64,000 nucleotides of DNA. Origin: an uncultured Bacteroidales bacterium. GTDB taxonomy: Bacteria; Bacteroidota; Bacteroidia; Bacteroidales; UBA932. The stretch lies in the NCBI GenBank assembly GCA_905234795.1, contig CAJOIQ010000001.1, positions 186,001 to 250,000 of the forward strand, written 5' to 3'. Shown piece by piece: positions 35,654 to 42,371 of the stretch. Within the stretch, counting starts at the first letter, position 1; each line of letters opens with the position of its first letter. The notes beneath the pieces are model-generated. The model was not told the origin of the DNA, made no database searches, and worked only from the letters and a program-made list of their open reading frames with translations. The position numbers and the translations under genes are program-made.

Positions 35654-36292
35654 TTATTCGTTTGCTAAGGGTTTGTCACTCATGCCGATGACGCGCTTGA
35701 TGGCCTGCAGGTAGTTGATGTTCTCAACGCCCTCCAGGTGGCAGTCGGCCACCGTTTTCTTGATATCCTCGATCTCCGTGCTCTCGCTGTTGATGGTGAC
35801 CACCTTGGCGCCGTTGATGAGCACGTTACCTACCTCGCAGATGGTGTTGTTTACCATGTAGCCGAAGCGCTGCTTGTGCACGCGTACGGCAGCCAGGTCC
35901 TTGTTGGCCTTCACCATGGCCAGGAACTCCTCGAAGGTGTAGGTGTCCTTGGTGAGCTTGGGCATCTCTACCATGAAAGCGGGGAACACTTCCTTCTCCA
36001 GGACTTCCTTGGAGATGGGGAATTCACCCTTCATCAGGGGGTTCCACTGCTCGAAGCCGTCCACGGTCTGGACATAGGTCTTGATGTCCATCTTACCGTC
36101 TCGGATCTTGGTGTTGTTGATGTCGTTCTTGGCGCTGATGATGTAGATCTCATCACTGGTGCGCTCCCACACTTTCTCGGGGACGGGTGCGCTCAGGCGA
36201 GCCATTCTCTTGTGCGCTTCGCAGAAGCACTGACCGAAGCTGCGGAATTCGAAGCGAGGTTTGCTGATCTCGCCGATTTTAAGTTCTGCCAT
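35654..36292 (-). CDS. Divergent CYTH-like protein
   Basis: A 212-residue cytoplasmic protein without a signal peptide. I do not recognise it outright, but DEIYIISAKNDINNTKIRDG followed by KMDIKTYVQTVDGFEQWNP has the shape of a CYTH-family segment (paired acidic and basic strands), and it sits directly before a true CYTH gene. The canonical ExExK at the N-terminus is replaced by FEFRSFG, so it may be a non-catalytic or differently acting relative. The C-terminus (GVENINYLQAIKRVIGMSDK) is helical. It lies 13 bp from the lamin-tail lipoprotein gene and 3 bp from the CYTH gene, firmly inside the phosphate operon. Confidence 0.7.
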   Translation of the reverse strand: MAELKIGEISKPRFEFRSFGQCFCEAHKRMARLSAPVPEKVWERTSDEIYIISAKNDINNTKIRDGKMDIKTYVQTVDGFEQWNPLMKGEFPISKEVLEKEVFPAFMVEMPKLTKDTYTFEEFLAMVKANKDLAAVRVHKQRFGYMVNNTICEVGNVLINGAKVVTINSESTEIEDIKKTVADCHLEGVENINYLQAIKRVIGMSDKPLANE

Positions 36293-36305
36293 AATACTAT
36301 TTGAT

Positions 36306-37127
36306 TTATTGTAAGCCGGTTACAGGGTCTGAGTTGTCGGTGTCGTTCTTGGCGCCGGGGGTAGCTGCGGTATAGCACCAGGTGCCGGTACCGTCGGGAA
36401 CGCGGCTGTAGGATGCCGGGGCCGTCTTGGCTACGGTGACCAGGTTGAAGTCGTCCACGTCGTTGCCGGAAGGGTCTTTGAGCTCAATGCGCACAGCCTT
36501 CTTGGCCGACAGGCCGGAATGGAACACCAGGGTTTCGTCATAGCCTTCCTGTTTACCGCCGGCAACGACTACATCCTCGCTGTATAGGAGCAGGATGGCG
36601 CCGGGTTCCAGCAGGATGGCGGGACCGGTCCATACGGCGTCGGCTTTGCCGTCCTTGACGATGGTCACGTCTTTCATGGTGACGGGATCGGTACCGGTGT
36701 TGATGATCTCAATGAATTTGTCGTTGCCGTTGAGCTCGTTCAGCTTGAGTTTGGTATAGTCTACGGGAGCCTCTCCCACCTTGTAGGATACAACGGCCGA
36801 TTTGGACGAACCACCTTTTGTGATGGCCTCGATGTAATACTTCACTTCCGTGCCGATGGCGGCGGCGGGAATGGTTCCGGAATAGACACTGCCGGCGGCG
36901 GTCATCTTGACCGACTTTTCGGCGGCGGAGCCCAGGGTGTAGTACAGGTTCACTTCCTGGATGGGAACAAAGGCGTTCACGGTAGCCGTAACAGTGACCT
37001 GGTCGGTCTCGTAGTAGGCGACGGTGTTGGCGATGGAGCTGAGGGAAGCGATGGGGTAAACCTCGTCTTTGACACAGGCGGTGAGGGCGAGGAGGGCGGC
37101 TATAGAAGCAATGAATAACTTTTTCAT
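36306..37127 (-). CDS. Lipoprotein with Ig-like and lamin-tail (LTD) domains
   Basis: 273 residues from the ATG at 37127 (MKKLFIASIAALLALTAC, lipobox). An Ig-like domain (about 25-115, VYSGTIPAAAIGTEVKYYIE) is followed by a lamin-tail domain (about 120-255): KLKLNELNGNDKFIEIINTG, AILLEPGAILLLYSEDVVV, then SYSRVPDGTGTWCYTAATPG, the usual LTD ending. LTD lipoproteins of Bacteroidota are often found at the surface with phosphatases or nucleases, but their function is mostly unknown. It starts 13 bp after the porin stop, so it is probably expressed with it and may sit at the outer membrane next to it. Confidence 0.85.
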   Translation of the reverse strand: MKKLFIASIAALLALTACVKDEVYPIASLSSIANTVAYYETDQVTVTATVNAFVPIQEVNLYYTLGSAAEKSVKMTAAGSVYSGTIPAAAIGTEVKYYIEAITKGGSSKSAVVSYKVGEAPVDYTKLKLNELNGNDKFIEIINTGTDPVTMKDVTIVKDGKADAVWTGPAILLEPGAILLLYSEDVVVAGGKQEGYDETLVFHSGLSAKKAVRIELKDPSGNDVDDFNLVTVAKTAPASYSRVPDGTGTWCYTAATPGAKNDTDNSDPVTGLQ

Positions 37128-37140
37128 AGGACGGTCAATA

Positions 37141-38487
37141 TTAGAAGTCAATCTCGAAACGAACGGCTAACATGCTGTAGCTGACGCCGGCTTTTGCGGC
37201 GGCAATCTTGGTATAGTCCTTGGTGGGGGCGCCGGTGTCGTCCAGGCCCACGAAGAGCTTGTTCTTGCCGTTGGCATAACGGTCGTTGTGGTTGTACTGG
37301 TAGTTTACCTGGAACTTCACGTTGTTGTTCACCCAGTAGTTGAGGCCGACGCAGATGGCTTCGGCGGCACCGCCGTAAACATTGCCGCAGTTCAGGTTCA
37401 GGAATTCATAACGGGCGCACAGTTCAATGTCTCCCCATTTCTTTCCGGGCTTCACCTTGGTGTACTTGCCGCCGTTGGCGTCGTAGCGCTGGGTGCCGCC
37501 GAAGAGCAGGTAGCCTGCCTGGCCGTACCAGCCCCAGAATTTCTTGGGAGTGGGATCCACAGCCGTGGACTTGAAGGATACGATGTCCTGCATGAAGGCG
37601 CCCTCATAGCGCAGACCGCCCCAGTGACCGGCGATTTCGGCCGTCCACAGGAGGTTGTGGGTGTAGTCGGCCAGGTTGTCGGTGTCCAGATATTTCTTGC
37701 GGTTGATACTGGTGGAATTACGGGCGCTGGCGCGATAGGTGCCGTATTTCTCGTCGCTGGCCTTGGGGGTGCGGTAGGAAACGGCGGCACCCAGGTGCAG
37801 GCTGGCATTCTCCATCTTGTACAGCGGGCGGAAGACTACTTTTCCGGTGAGGGAATAACCGGCGTTGTAGCCATAGTCCTTGTTGTTGTCGGCAATGTAC
37901 TGCCATTCCTCGGATCCGGCGATTTCGGGGCCGAACACGCCGGCGCTCACCCACAGCCAGTCCTTGGCGTACTTGGCGTTGATACCCACGTGGCGGGAAG
38001 GTGCAAGGGCGCTGCACACCATGGGACGCTCGATGAACTGGAGGTAACGGGAGGTGGTGTTGCGCTGGATGGAGAAGTTCTCCTTGAAGTTACCCACCTG
38101 CAGTTCCAGGTTGGGAACGCCGGTGTAACGCACGATAGCGTCTTTCAGTTCCACCAGACCGTTGGCCAGGTCCATGTCGAATTCTCCGTACCAGTTCTCG
38201 TCAATCTGGCCTTTCACGGCAAAACGGGCGCGGCGGATGCTCACGCCGTTACCGATCTTGTCGGCATAGGAAGGGGCGCCGAAGAAGACGGCGGCGTCCA
38301 TTTGGGCGCGGATGTCGAACCAGAGTTTGTACTTGCTGGTGGGGGAGGACAATACCAGGATACCGTCCTGGGCTTCCACATCCAGACGGTCGCTCTGCAC
38401 GGCCACGCCGTACTGGTTCACCTTCTGGGCAAAGGCTGCCGACAGGGTCAGCAGCACTGCTGCAGCGATAGAGATTAGTTTACGCAT
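37141..38487 (-). CDS. Phosphate-selective porin O/P-like outer-membrane protein
   Basis: A 448-residue beta-barrel with a signal peptide (1-20, AAFA). The plan resembles the OprO/OprP family: RRARFAVKGQIDENWYGEFD, LKDAIVRYTGVPNLELQVGN, ERPMVCSALAPSRHVGINAK in the first half, long amphipathic strands after that and a C-terminal SMLAVRFEIDF ending in Phe for barrel insertion. OprP of Pseudomonas conducts phosphate and OprO polyphosphate; whether this homologue keeps the Arg/Lys ladder cannot be judged without a structure alignment. It lies between the PiT-like/HTH regulator gene (22 bp) and the LTD lipoprotein (13 bp), which supports a phosphate role. Confidence 0.88.
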   Translation of the reverse strand: MRKLISIAAAVLLTLSAAFAQKVNQYGVAVQSDRLDVEAQDGILVLSSPTSKYKLWFDIRAQMDAAVFFGAPSYADKIGNGVSIRRARFAVKGQIDENWYGEFDMDLANGLVELKDAIVRYTGVPNLELQVGNFKENFSIQRNTTSRYLQFIERPMVCSALAPSRHVGINAKYAKDWLWVSAGVFGPEIAGSEEWQYIADNNKDYGYNAGYSLTGKVVFRPLYKMENASLHLGAAVSYRTPKASDEKYGTYRASARNSTSINRKKYLDTDNLADYTHNLLWTAEIAGHWGGLRYEGAFMQDIVSFKSTAVDPTPKKFWGWYGQAGYLLFGGTQRYDANGGKYTKVKPGKKWGDIELCARYEFLNLNCGNVYGGAAEAICVGLNYWVNNNVKFQVNYQYNHNDRYANGKNKLFVGLDDTGAPTKDYTKIAAAKAGVSYSMLAVRFEIDF

Positions 38488-38509
38488 AGTAATTATTGAT
38501 TAAGGTTAG

Positions 38510-40090
38510 TTAGATAGTTTTGATATAATGGACCAGGTTGTCGCTGCGTTTCAAACCCAGTTTGATACGCAGGCGGTACCTGCTGATTTCTACACTTTTA
38601 GGCGTGATGTTCATGAGGGAGGCGATGTATTTGGAGGAGAAGCCCTGGCGCAGCAGGTTGGCCAGCCGGCGCTCGCTATCCGTCAGGTCCGGGAAGGCTT
38701 CTTTGAGCCGCGTGTTGAAGTCCCGGTGCAGGATCTCGGTACGCGCATAGAAGTCGCTGATTTCCCGGGAGAAGTACATGCGCTCCCGCAGTTCGTTCAA
38801 TACGGCGTCCAGCGCTTCCTCCCGCTTGGGCCCTTCCGGCAGGTCACGCACCCGGGACAGGCGGGCGTATACCTTTTCCATGAACGCCTTTTGCTCGCTT
38901 ACGCCCACGGCGTAGTCCACCAGCTCCTTGCGCTTGTTCTCCAGTTTGGTGAGAAGCTCTTTCTCGTTGGTTTCCACGCGCACCTCAAGGGCCGATAACG
39001 CTTTCTGCGTGGAATAAACCTGCTCCTCCCGGGAGCGCAGCATCTCGGCGCGGCGGGTTTCGGCCCTCTGGGCGTGCACGTATATATATAAGGCTGCAAC
39101 CACGGCAATCAGGCCCACCAGGATGAGGGTAGAGAGCACCATGCCCAGGCAGTAGCTGATGAGGAAAGCCAACACGGGAGCGGCGCCTTGTGATCCGGTG
39201 CTCTTGAGGATGTCTTTTCCGGTCACCAGGGCGTTTTTCTGGGCCAGGCTCATGCCCACCAGCCCGGCCATCAGCAGGGAACAGGCACTGAGCGGCGTGG
39301 GCTCCAGTCCCACCTGCCGGATACCGGTCCAGGAGAACAGCAGGAAGCAAATGGTCATGGACAACATTACGGCCAGGGCCGAGCAGGAGCCGAAGTCGCT
39401 GTCCTCTTCCAGGGAGGGCTTGGTGCGCAAGAAACTCACCAGGCCCAACAGGATCAGAGCCAGCCCGGCGGCCAGGGTTCCATCCTCCAGCAGCAGGCGC
39501 GGGAACAAAGTGATGATCTGCCCCATATTCCACACGCAGCTGCCGGTGAGCAGCAGGGATGCTACCGCACAGCCAGCCTGCAGCCGCTGGTCAATGAGGG
39601 CCAGATGGCGGCCCGGGCGAGTGGCGTACCAGCACAGGCATTTGCCCACCAGAAAAGCCAGGATGCAGCACAGGACAGGGGCCGCAACCCAACTCAGGGC
39701 CATGCTCCCGGCACGCATCCAGTCAAAGGTCTCGTCGGCCATGAAGCGGTACCCGAAGAGGGCGCCCATCACGGCATAGGGAACGGAGGTGCGACGATGG
39801 ATGACGGCGGAGATGGCCACGGCGGCCGCTGCGCCCAGGACAATAATGAAGATGTCCCGGAGATCGGCCGATGCCGCGGCGGAGAGAAGGGACTCGCCGT
39901 AGGGTTCCTGGATGAAAATGGGGATGCCGATGCCGGCGATGACCAGCACGGGGAGCAGCAACTTGACGCTCCACCTCTCCTGCGCGCCGGAGGCGTTGAC
40001 CGGTGCGGAAACGGCCGGGAATTCCAGCCGCATCAGCAGGAAACCCAGCGAGAAGAGGGCGAAGACCAGTGTGCTCAGCGTGAGGAACAT
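38510..40090 (-). CDS. PiT phosphate-transporter-like membrane domain fused to coiled coil and LuxR-type HTH
   Basis: A 526-residue protein. Residues 1-338 hold about ten hydrophobic helices. Residues 103-148 (SVPYAVMGALFGYRF, then SMALSWVAAPVLCCILAFLV) resemble the PiT segment STTHAIVGAIIG...SWVvSPLLggllaf. Residues 262-320 (PLSACSLLMAGLVGMSLAQK ... AFLISYCLGM) resemble the last PiT repeat PLSTTYVSFMVAMGTSLAD as I remember it from Bacteroidota transporters. The GANDVAN phosphate-site motifs are absent; the matching place reads VWNMGQIITLFP (186-197). After a final helix (321-338) come a coiled coil (340-405), a helical linker and a LuxR-type HTH (466-515: LTDSERRLANLLRQGFSSKY, IASLMNITPKSVEISRYRLR). 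So it looks like a transporter turned sensor that controls transcription from the membrane. It starts 3 bp after the DUF47 stop, where a PiT gene is normally found. Confidence 0.75.
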   Translation of the reverse strand: MFLTLSTLVFALFSLGFLLMRLEFPAVSAPVNASGAQERWSVKLLLPVLVIAGIGIPIFIQEPYGESLLSAAASADLRDIFIIVLGAAAAVAISAVIHRRTSVPYAVMGALFGYRFMADETFDWMRAGSMALSWVAAPVLCCILAFLVGKCLCWYATRPGRHLALIDQRLQAGCAVASLLLTGSCVWNMGQIITLFPRLLLEDGTLAAGLALILLGLVSFLRTKPSLEEDSDFGSCSALAVMLSMTICFLLFSWTGIRQVGLEPTPLSACSLLMAGLVGMSLAQKNALVTGKDILKSTGSQGAAPVLAFLISYCLGMVLSTLILVGLIAVVAALYIYVHAQRAETRRAEMLRSREEQVYSTQKALSALEVRVETNEKELLTKLENKRKELVDYAVGVSEQKAFMEKVYARLSRVRDLPEGPKREEALDAVLNELRERMYFSREISDFYARTEILHRDFNTRLKEAFPDLTDSERRLANLLRQGFSSKYIASLMNITPKSVEISRYRLRIKLGLKRSDNLVHYIKTI

Positions 40091-40093
40091 TCC

Positions 40094-40756
40094 CTATAAG
40101 CTTCTCTTGATGGACATCACAGAGAGCTGTTCGGCCACCTTGACGGCGGCGGTGGACAGGTCTTCAATATGGAGCGCGAAGTAGCGCAGGTGGAATTTTT
40201 CGCTCAGCTTGAGCTGTTTCATCTCGTGGAAGACCGTGCGCTTGATGGACTGGGACAGCTTCACGGCCTGCTTGTCATAGAGGTACACGCGATGGATGTT
40301 CTCGCTCACCTGGTCCGGGTGCGTGAAATAGGCCTTGGTGCCCGGGATGGTGGTCTCGGCGGCCAGGGTGGCCAGCTCGGCCAGCTTCACGAACTCCTTC
40401 TTCAGTTCCGTAGGCACGGAAGGAGATTCGATCTCGAACTGGATGAGGTCGTTGCTCAGGATGGAGAGGATGTGGTCGAAGCGCTCCAGCAGACGCATGA
40501 TGTCTCCGCGGTAGCGGATGAGGGCGCCGCGGGAGTACAGCATGTTCTCGATATCCCGCCGCAGGGCGCCGGCTTCGGTCTCGGCGGTGGCCATGGCCGA
40601 GAGGGTTTGGGAAAAACTCTCGGTGTCGTTGTAGAGGTAACTGCGGACGCCTTCCTTAAAGAGTATCAATGCGGTATCTACCGTATTGAGGAGTTTGTCC
40701 ACGCTTTCTGCAAACAGTTTTGCGCGGTTTGTAGAGAATAATTGGAACAGTTTCAT
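40094..40756 (-). CDS. DUF47 (PhoU-like) family protein
   Basis: A 220-residue all-helical cytoplasmic protein of the DUF47/TIGR00153 group (MKLFQLFSTNRAKLFAESVD, then antiparallel helices with LRRDIENMLYSRGALIRYRG and LYDKQAVKLSQSIKRTVFHE). The fold is PhoU-like with acidic metal-binding residues. Such genes usually precede a PiT phosphate transporter and are thought to regulate it. Here the next gene, 3 bp away, encodes a PiT-like domain fused to an HTH. First gene of the nine-gene run, behind a strong promoter at 40781-40811 and 24 bp of leader space. Confidence 0.92.
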   Translation of the reverse strand: MKLFQLFSTNRAKLFAESVDKLLNTVDTALILFKEGVRSYLYNDTESFSQTLSAMATAETEAGALRRDIENMLYSRGALIRYRGDIMRLLERFDHILSILSNDLIQFEIESPSVPTELKKEFVKLAELATLAAETTIPGTKAYFTHPDQVSENIHRVYLYDKQAVKLSQSIKRTVFHEMKQLKLSEKFHLRYFALHIEDLSTAAVKVAEQLSVMSIKRSL

Positions 40757-40780
40757 GCGTTCTGGTTAGCTTTCTTAGCT

Positions 40781-40811
40781 CAAAGTTAACCATTGTTCAC
40801 ATGAAAACCAA
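40781..40811 (-). promoter_or_regulatory. Promoter of the phosphate operon
   Basis: On the minus strand TTG (40809-40811), 20 bp, TAACTTTG (40781-40788), then 24 bp to the DUF47 ATG. A good Bacteroidota -33/-7 promoter. Confidence 0.75.
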
Positions 40812-40850
40812 TTTTCGGAGGCGTTTGTTGGGTTTTTGTAGAGTTTTTTT

Positions 40851-41885
40851 CTACACCTCCGTGGCCGTGGCGAACTCCTGGAGGAAGCGCATGTCGTTCT
40901 CGAAGTAGTGGCGGAGGTCGTTCACCTGCCACTTGAGCATGGCGATACGTTCCACACCCATGCCGAAGGCGAAGCCGGAGTATTTCTCCGGGTCAATGCC
41001 GCTGGCCTTGAGGACGTTGGGATCCACCATGCCGCAGCCCATGATCTCCAGCCAGCCGGTGCCTTTGCAGATGTTGCAGCCTTTGCCCTTGCAGATATTG
41101 CAACTCACGTCCACCTCGGCCGAAGGCTCTGTGAACGGGAAGTAGGAGGGACGCATACGAATCTGGGTTTCGGGGCCGAACATCTCACGGGCGAAGAGCA
41201 GGATGGCCTGCTTGAGGTCGGCGAAAGTGACATCCTTATCAATATAAAGGCCTTCCACCTGATGGAAGATGCAGTGGGCGCGGGCCGATATGGCCTCGTT
41301 GCGGAAAACGCGGCCGGGGCATACCACACGGATGGGAAGGTCCTGGCTTTCCATAGTGCGGACCTGTACGGAAGACGTATGGGTGCGCAGCAGCAGCGGA
41401 TTCACATGACCGGTGCTCACGAAGAAAGTGTCCTGCATCTCACGGGCGGGATGGTTCGGGGGGAAGTTCAGCGCTTCGAACACATGATAGTCGTCCTCGA
41501 TCTCCGGACCCTCGGCCACGTCGTAGCCAAACTTGCGGAAGATGTCCACAATCTGCTGGCGCACGATGGAGACGGGGTGACGGCTGCCCAGCGGGAAAGC
41601 GTCTCCCGGCATGGAGAGGTCCTCCTTGGGGGTAATGGCCTCGGCGGCCTGTTCGGCAGCCTCCTTAAGCTGATCGATCTTGGCCTGGGCGGCCTTCTTA
41701 AGGTCATTGAGCTTCTGGCCATATTCCCGCTTGAGCTCCGGGGCAACACCGCGGAACTGCTCCATGAGGGCGGTGATTTCACCTTTCTTGCCCAGGAAAC
41801 GGATACGGGCTTCCTCCACCTCTTTCTGGCTGGCAGCCTTGAGGTCTTCGATTTCCTTTAAAATCTGTTCAATCGCTTCTTTCAT
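40851..41885 (-). CDS. pheS: Phenylalanyl-tRNA synthetase alpha subunit
   Basis: Catalytic subunit of the (alpha-beta)2 enzyme that charges tRNA-Phe. 344 residues: an N-terminal coiled coil (1-90, EQILKEIEDLKAASQKEVEE) that contacts tRNA, then the class II core with HPVSIVRQQIVDIFRKFGYD, motif 2 in GRVFRNEAISARAHCIFHQV and motif 3 GMGVERIAMLKW. Residues FTEPSAEVDVSCNICKGKGC and NICKGTGWLEIMGCGMVDP carry Cys pairs as in many family members. The partner pheT is not in this window. It follows a small secreted-protein gene by 8 bp and shares its promoter. Confidence 0.97.
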   Translation of the reverse strand: MKEAIEQILKEIEDLKAASQKEVEEARIRFLGKKGEITALMEQFRGVAPELKREYGQKLNDLKKAAQAKIDQLKEAAEQAAEAITPKEDLSMPGDAFPLGSRHPVSIVRQQIVDIFRKFGYDVAEGPEIEDDYHVFEALNFPPNHPAREMQDTFFVSTGHVNPLLLRTHTSSVQVRTMESQDLPIRVVCPGRVFRNEAISARAHCIFHQVEGLYIDKDVTFADLKQAILLFAREMFGPETQIRMRPSYFPFTEPSAEVDVSCNICKGKGCNICKGTGWLEIMGCGMVDPNVLKASGIDPEKYSGFAFGMGVERIAMLKWQVNDLRHYFENDMRFLQEFATATEV

Positions 41886-41893
41886 ACCGATAT

Positions 41894-42310
41894 TTATTTC
41901 TTTTTATTCTTTCTCTTGTCACGGGCGGCCTGGGCTTTCTTCCCCCCCGTCTTCCAGTATCTGTCCCACTGCTCCTGGGTGAAGAACTTCTTATAGGAAT
42001 GGTCTATTTGTTCGGCCCATTTATCCTGGATACCCACATACAGATCCGTATTCTCCACCTTGGCCTTTTGCAGGGCGGTAAGTTCCTCGGTCATGGCGTG
42101 GTAGTCATGCGTAAGCGTGGAATCCACGTAAAACTCCTGCCAGTATTCCAGATTGAGCAACTCCGACAGCCGCTGTACTTCCTTGTCTACGAATTCCAAC
42201 AATTGTTTTTCCTGCTGTTCCGGAGTTTGCGGGCCCTGATTTTGGGCGGCGGCCGCAAAAACCGACAGGCAGAAAGCCAGTATGACGTTCAATAAACGAT
42301 AAAAATTCAT
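41894..42310 (-). CDS. Small secreted protein, Spy/CpxP-like helical type
   Basis: A 138-residue protein with a signal peptide (MNFYRLLNVILAFCLSVFAA, cut after AAAQ). The mature part is strongly helical and charged (LEFVDKEVQRLSELLNLEYW, MTEELTALQKAKVENTDLYV) and ends in a very basic tail (KAQAARDKRKNKKK). The layout (helix with LSELLNLEYWQ, then FFTQEQWDRYWK) recalls small periplasmic Spy/CpxP/LTXXQ relatives common in Bacteroidota, but no exact LTxxQ is present, so the family is tentative. It precedes pheS by 8 bp and has a good promoter. Confidence 0.7.
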   Translation of the reverse strand: MNFYRLLNVILAFCLSVFAAAAQNQGPQTPEQQEKQLLEFVDKEVQRLSELLNLEYWQEFYVDSTLTHDYHAMTEELTALQKAKVENTDLYVGIQDKWAEQIDHSYKKFFTQEQWDRYWKTGGKKAQAARDKRKNKKK

Positions 42311-42317
42311 ACCTTTG
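42310..42317 (+). promoter_or_regulatory. Possible -7 box for the C69 dipeptidase gene
   Basis: TACCTTTG on the plus strand fits TAnnTTTG, 54 bp upstream of the ATG at 42372. No -33 match, and it overlaps the start codon of the divergent gene, so this is weak. Confidence 0.35.
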
Positions 42318-42335
42318 TAAATTGATGTCAGACGA

Positions 42336-42367
42336 CAAAATTACGCAATTAATCGAAAAAGCCCAAA
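42336..42367 (-). promoter_or_regulatory. Promoter of the secreted protein-pheS unit
   Basis: On the minus strand TTTG (42364-42367), exactly 20 bp, TAATTTTG (42336-42343): the full Bacteroidota consensus. The ATG is 25 bp further on. Confidence 0.8.
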
Positions 42368-42371
42368 TACG

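Noticed and set aside
40757-40850. GTAGA/TCTAC hairpin with a T-run as terminator of pheS
   Set aside because: The T-run is the loop itself on the plus strand; on the minus strand, where pheS is transcribed, the hairpin is followed by A residues.
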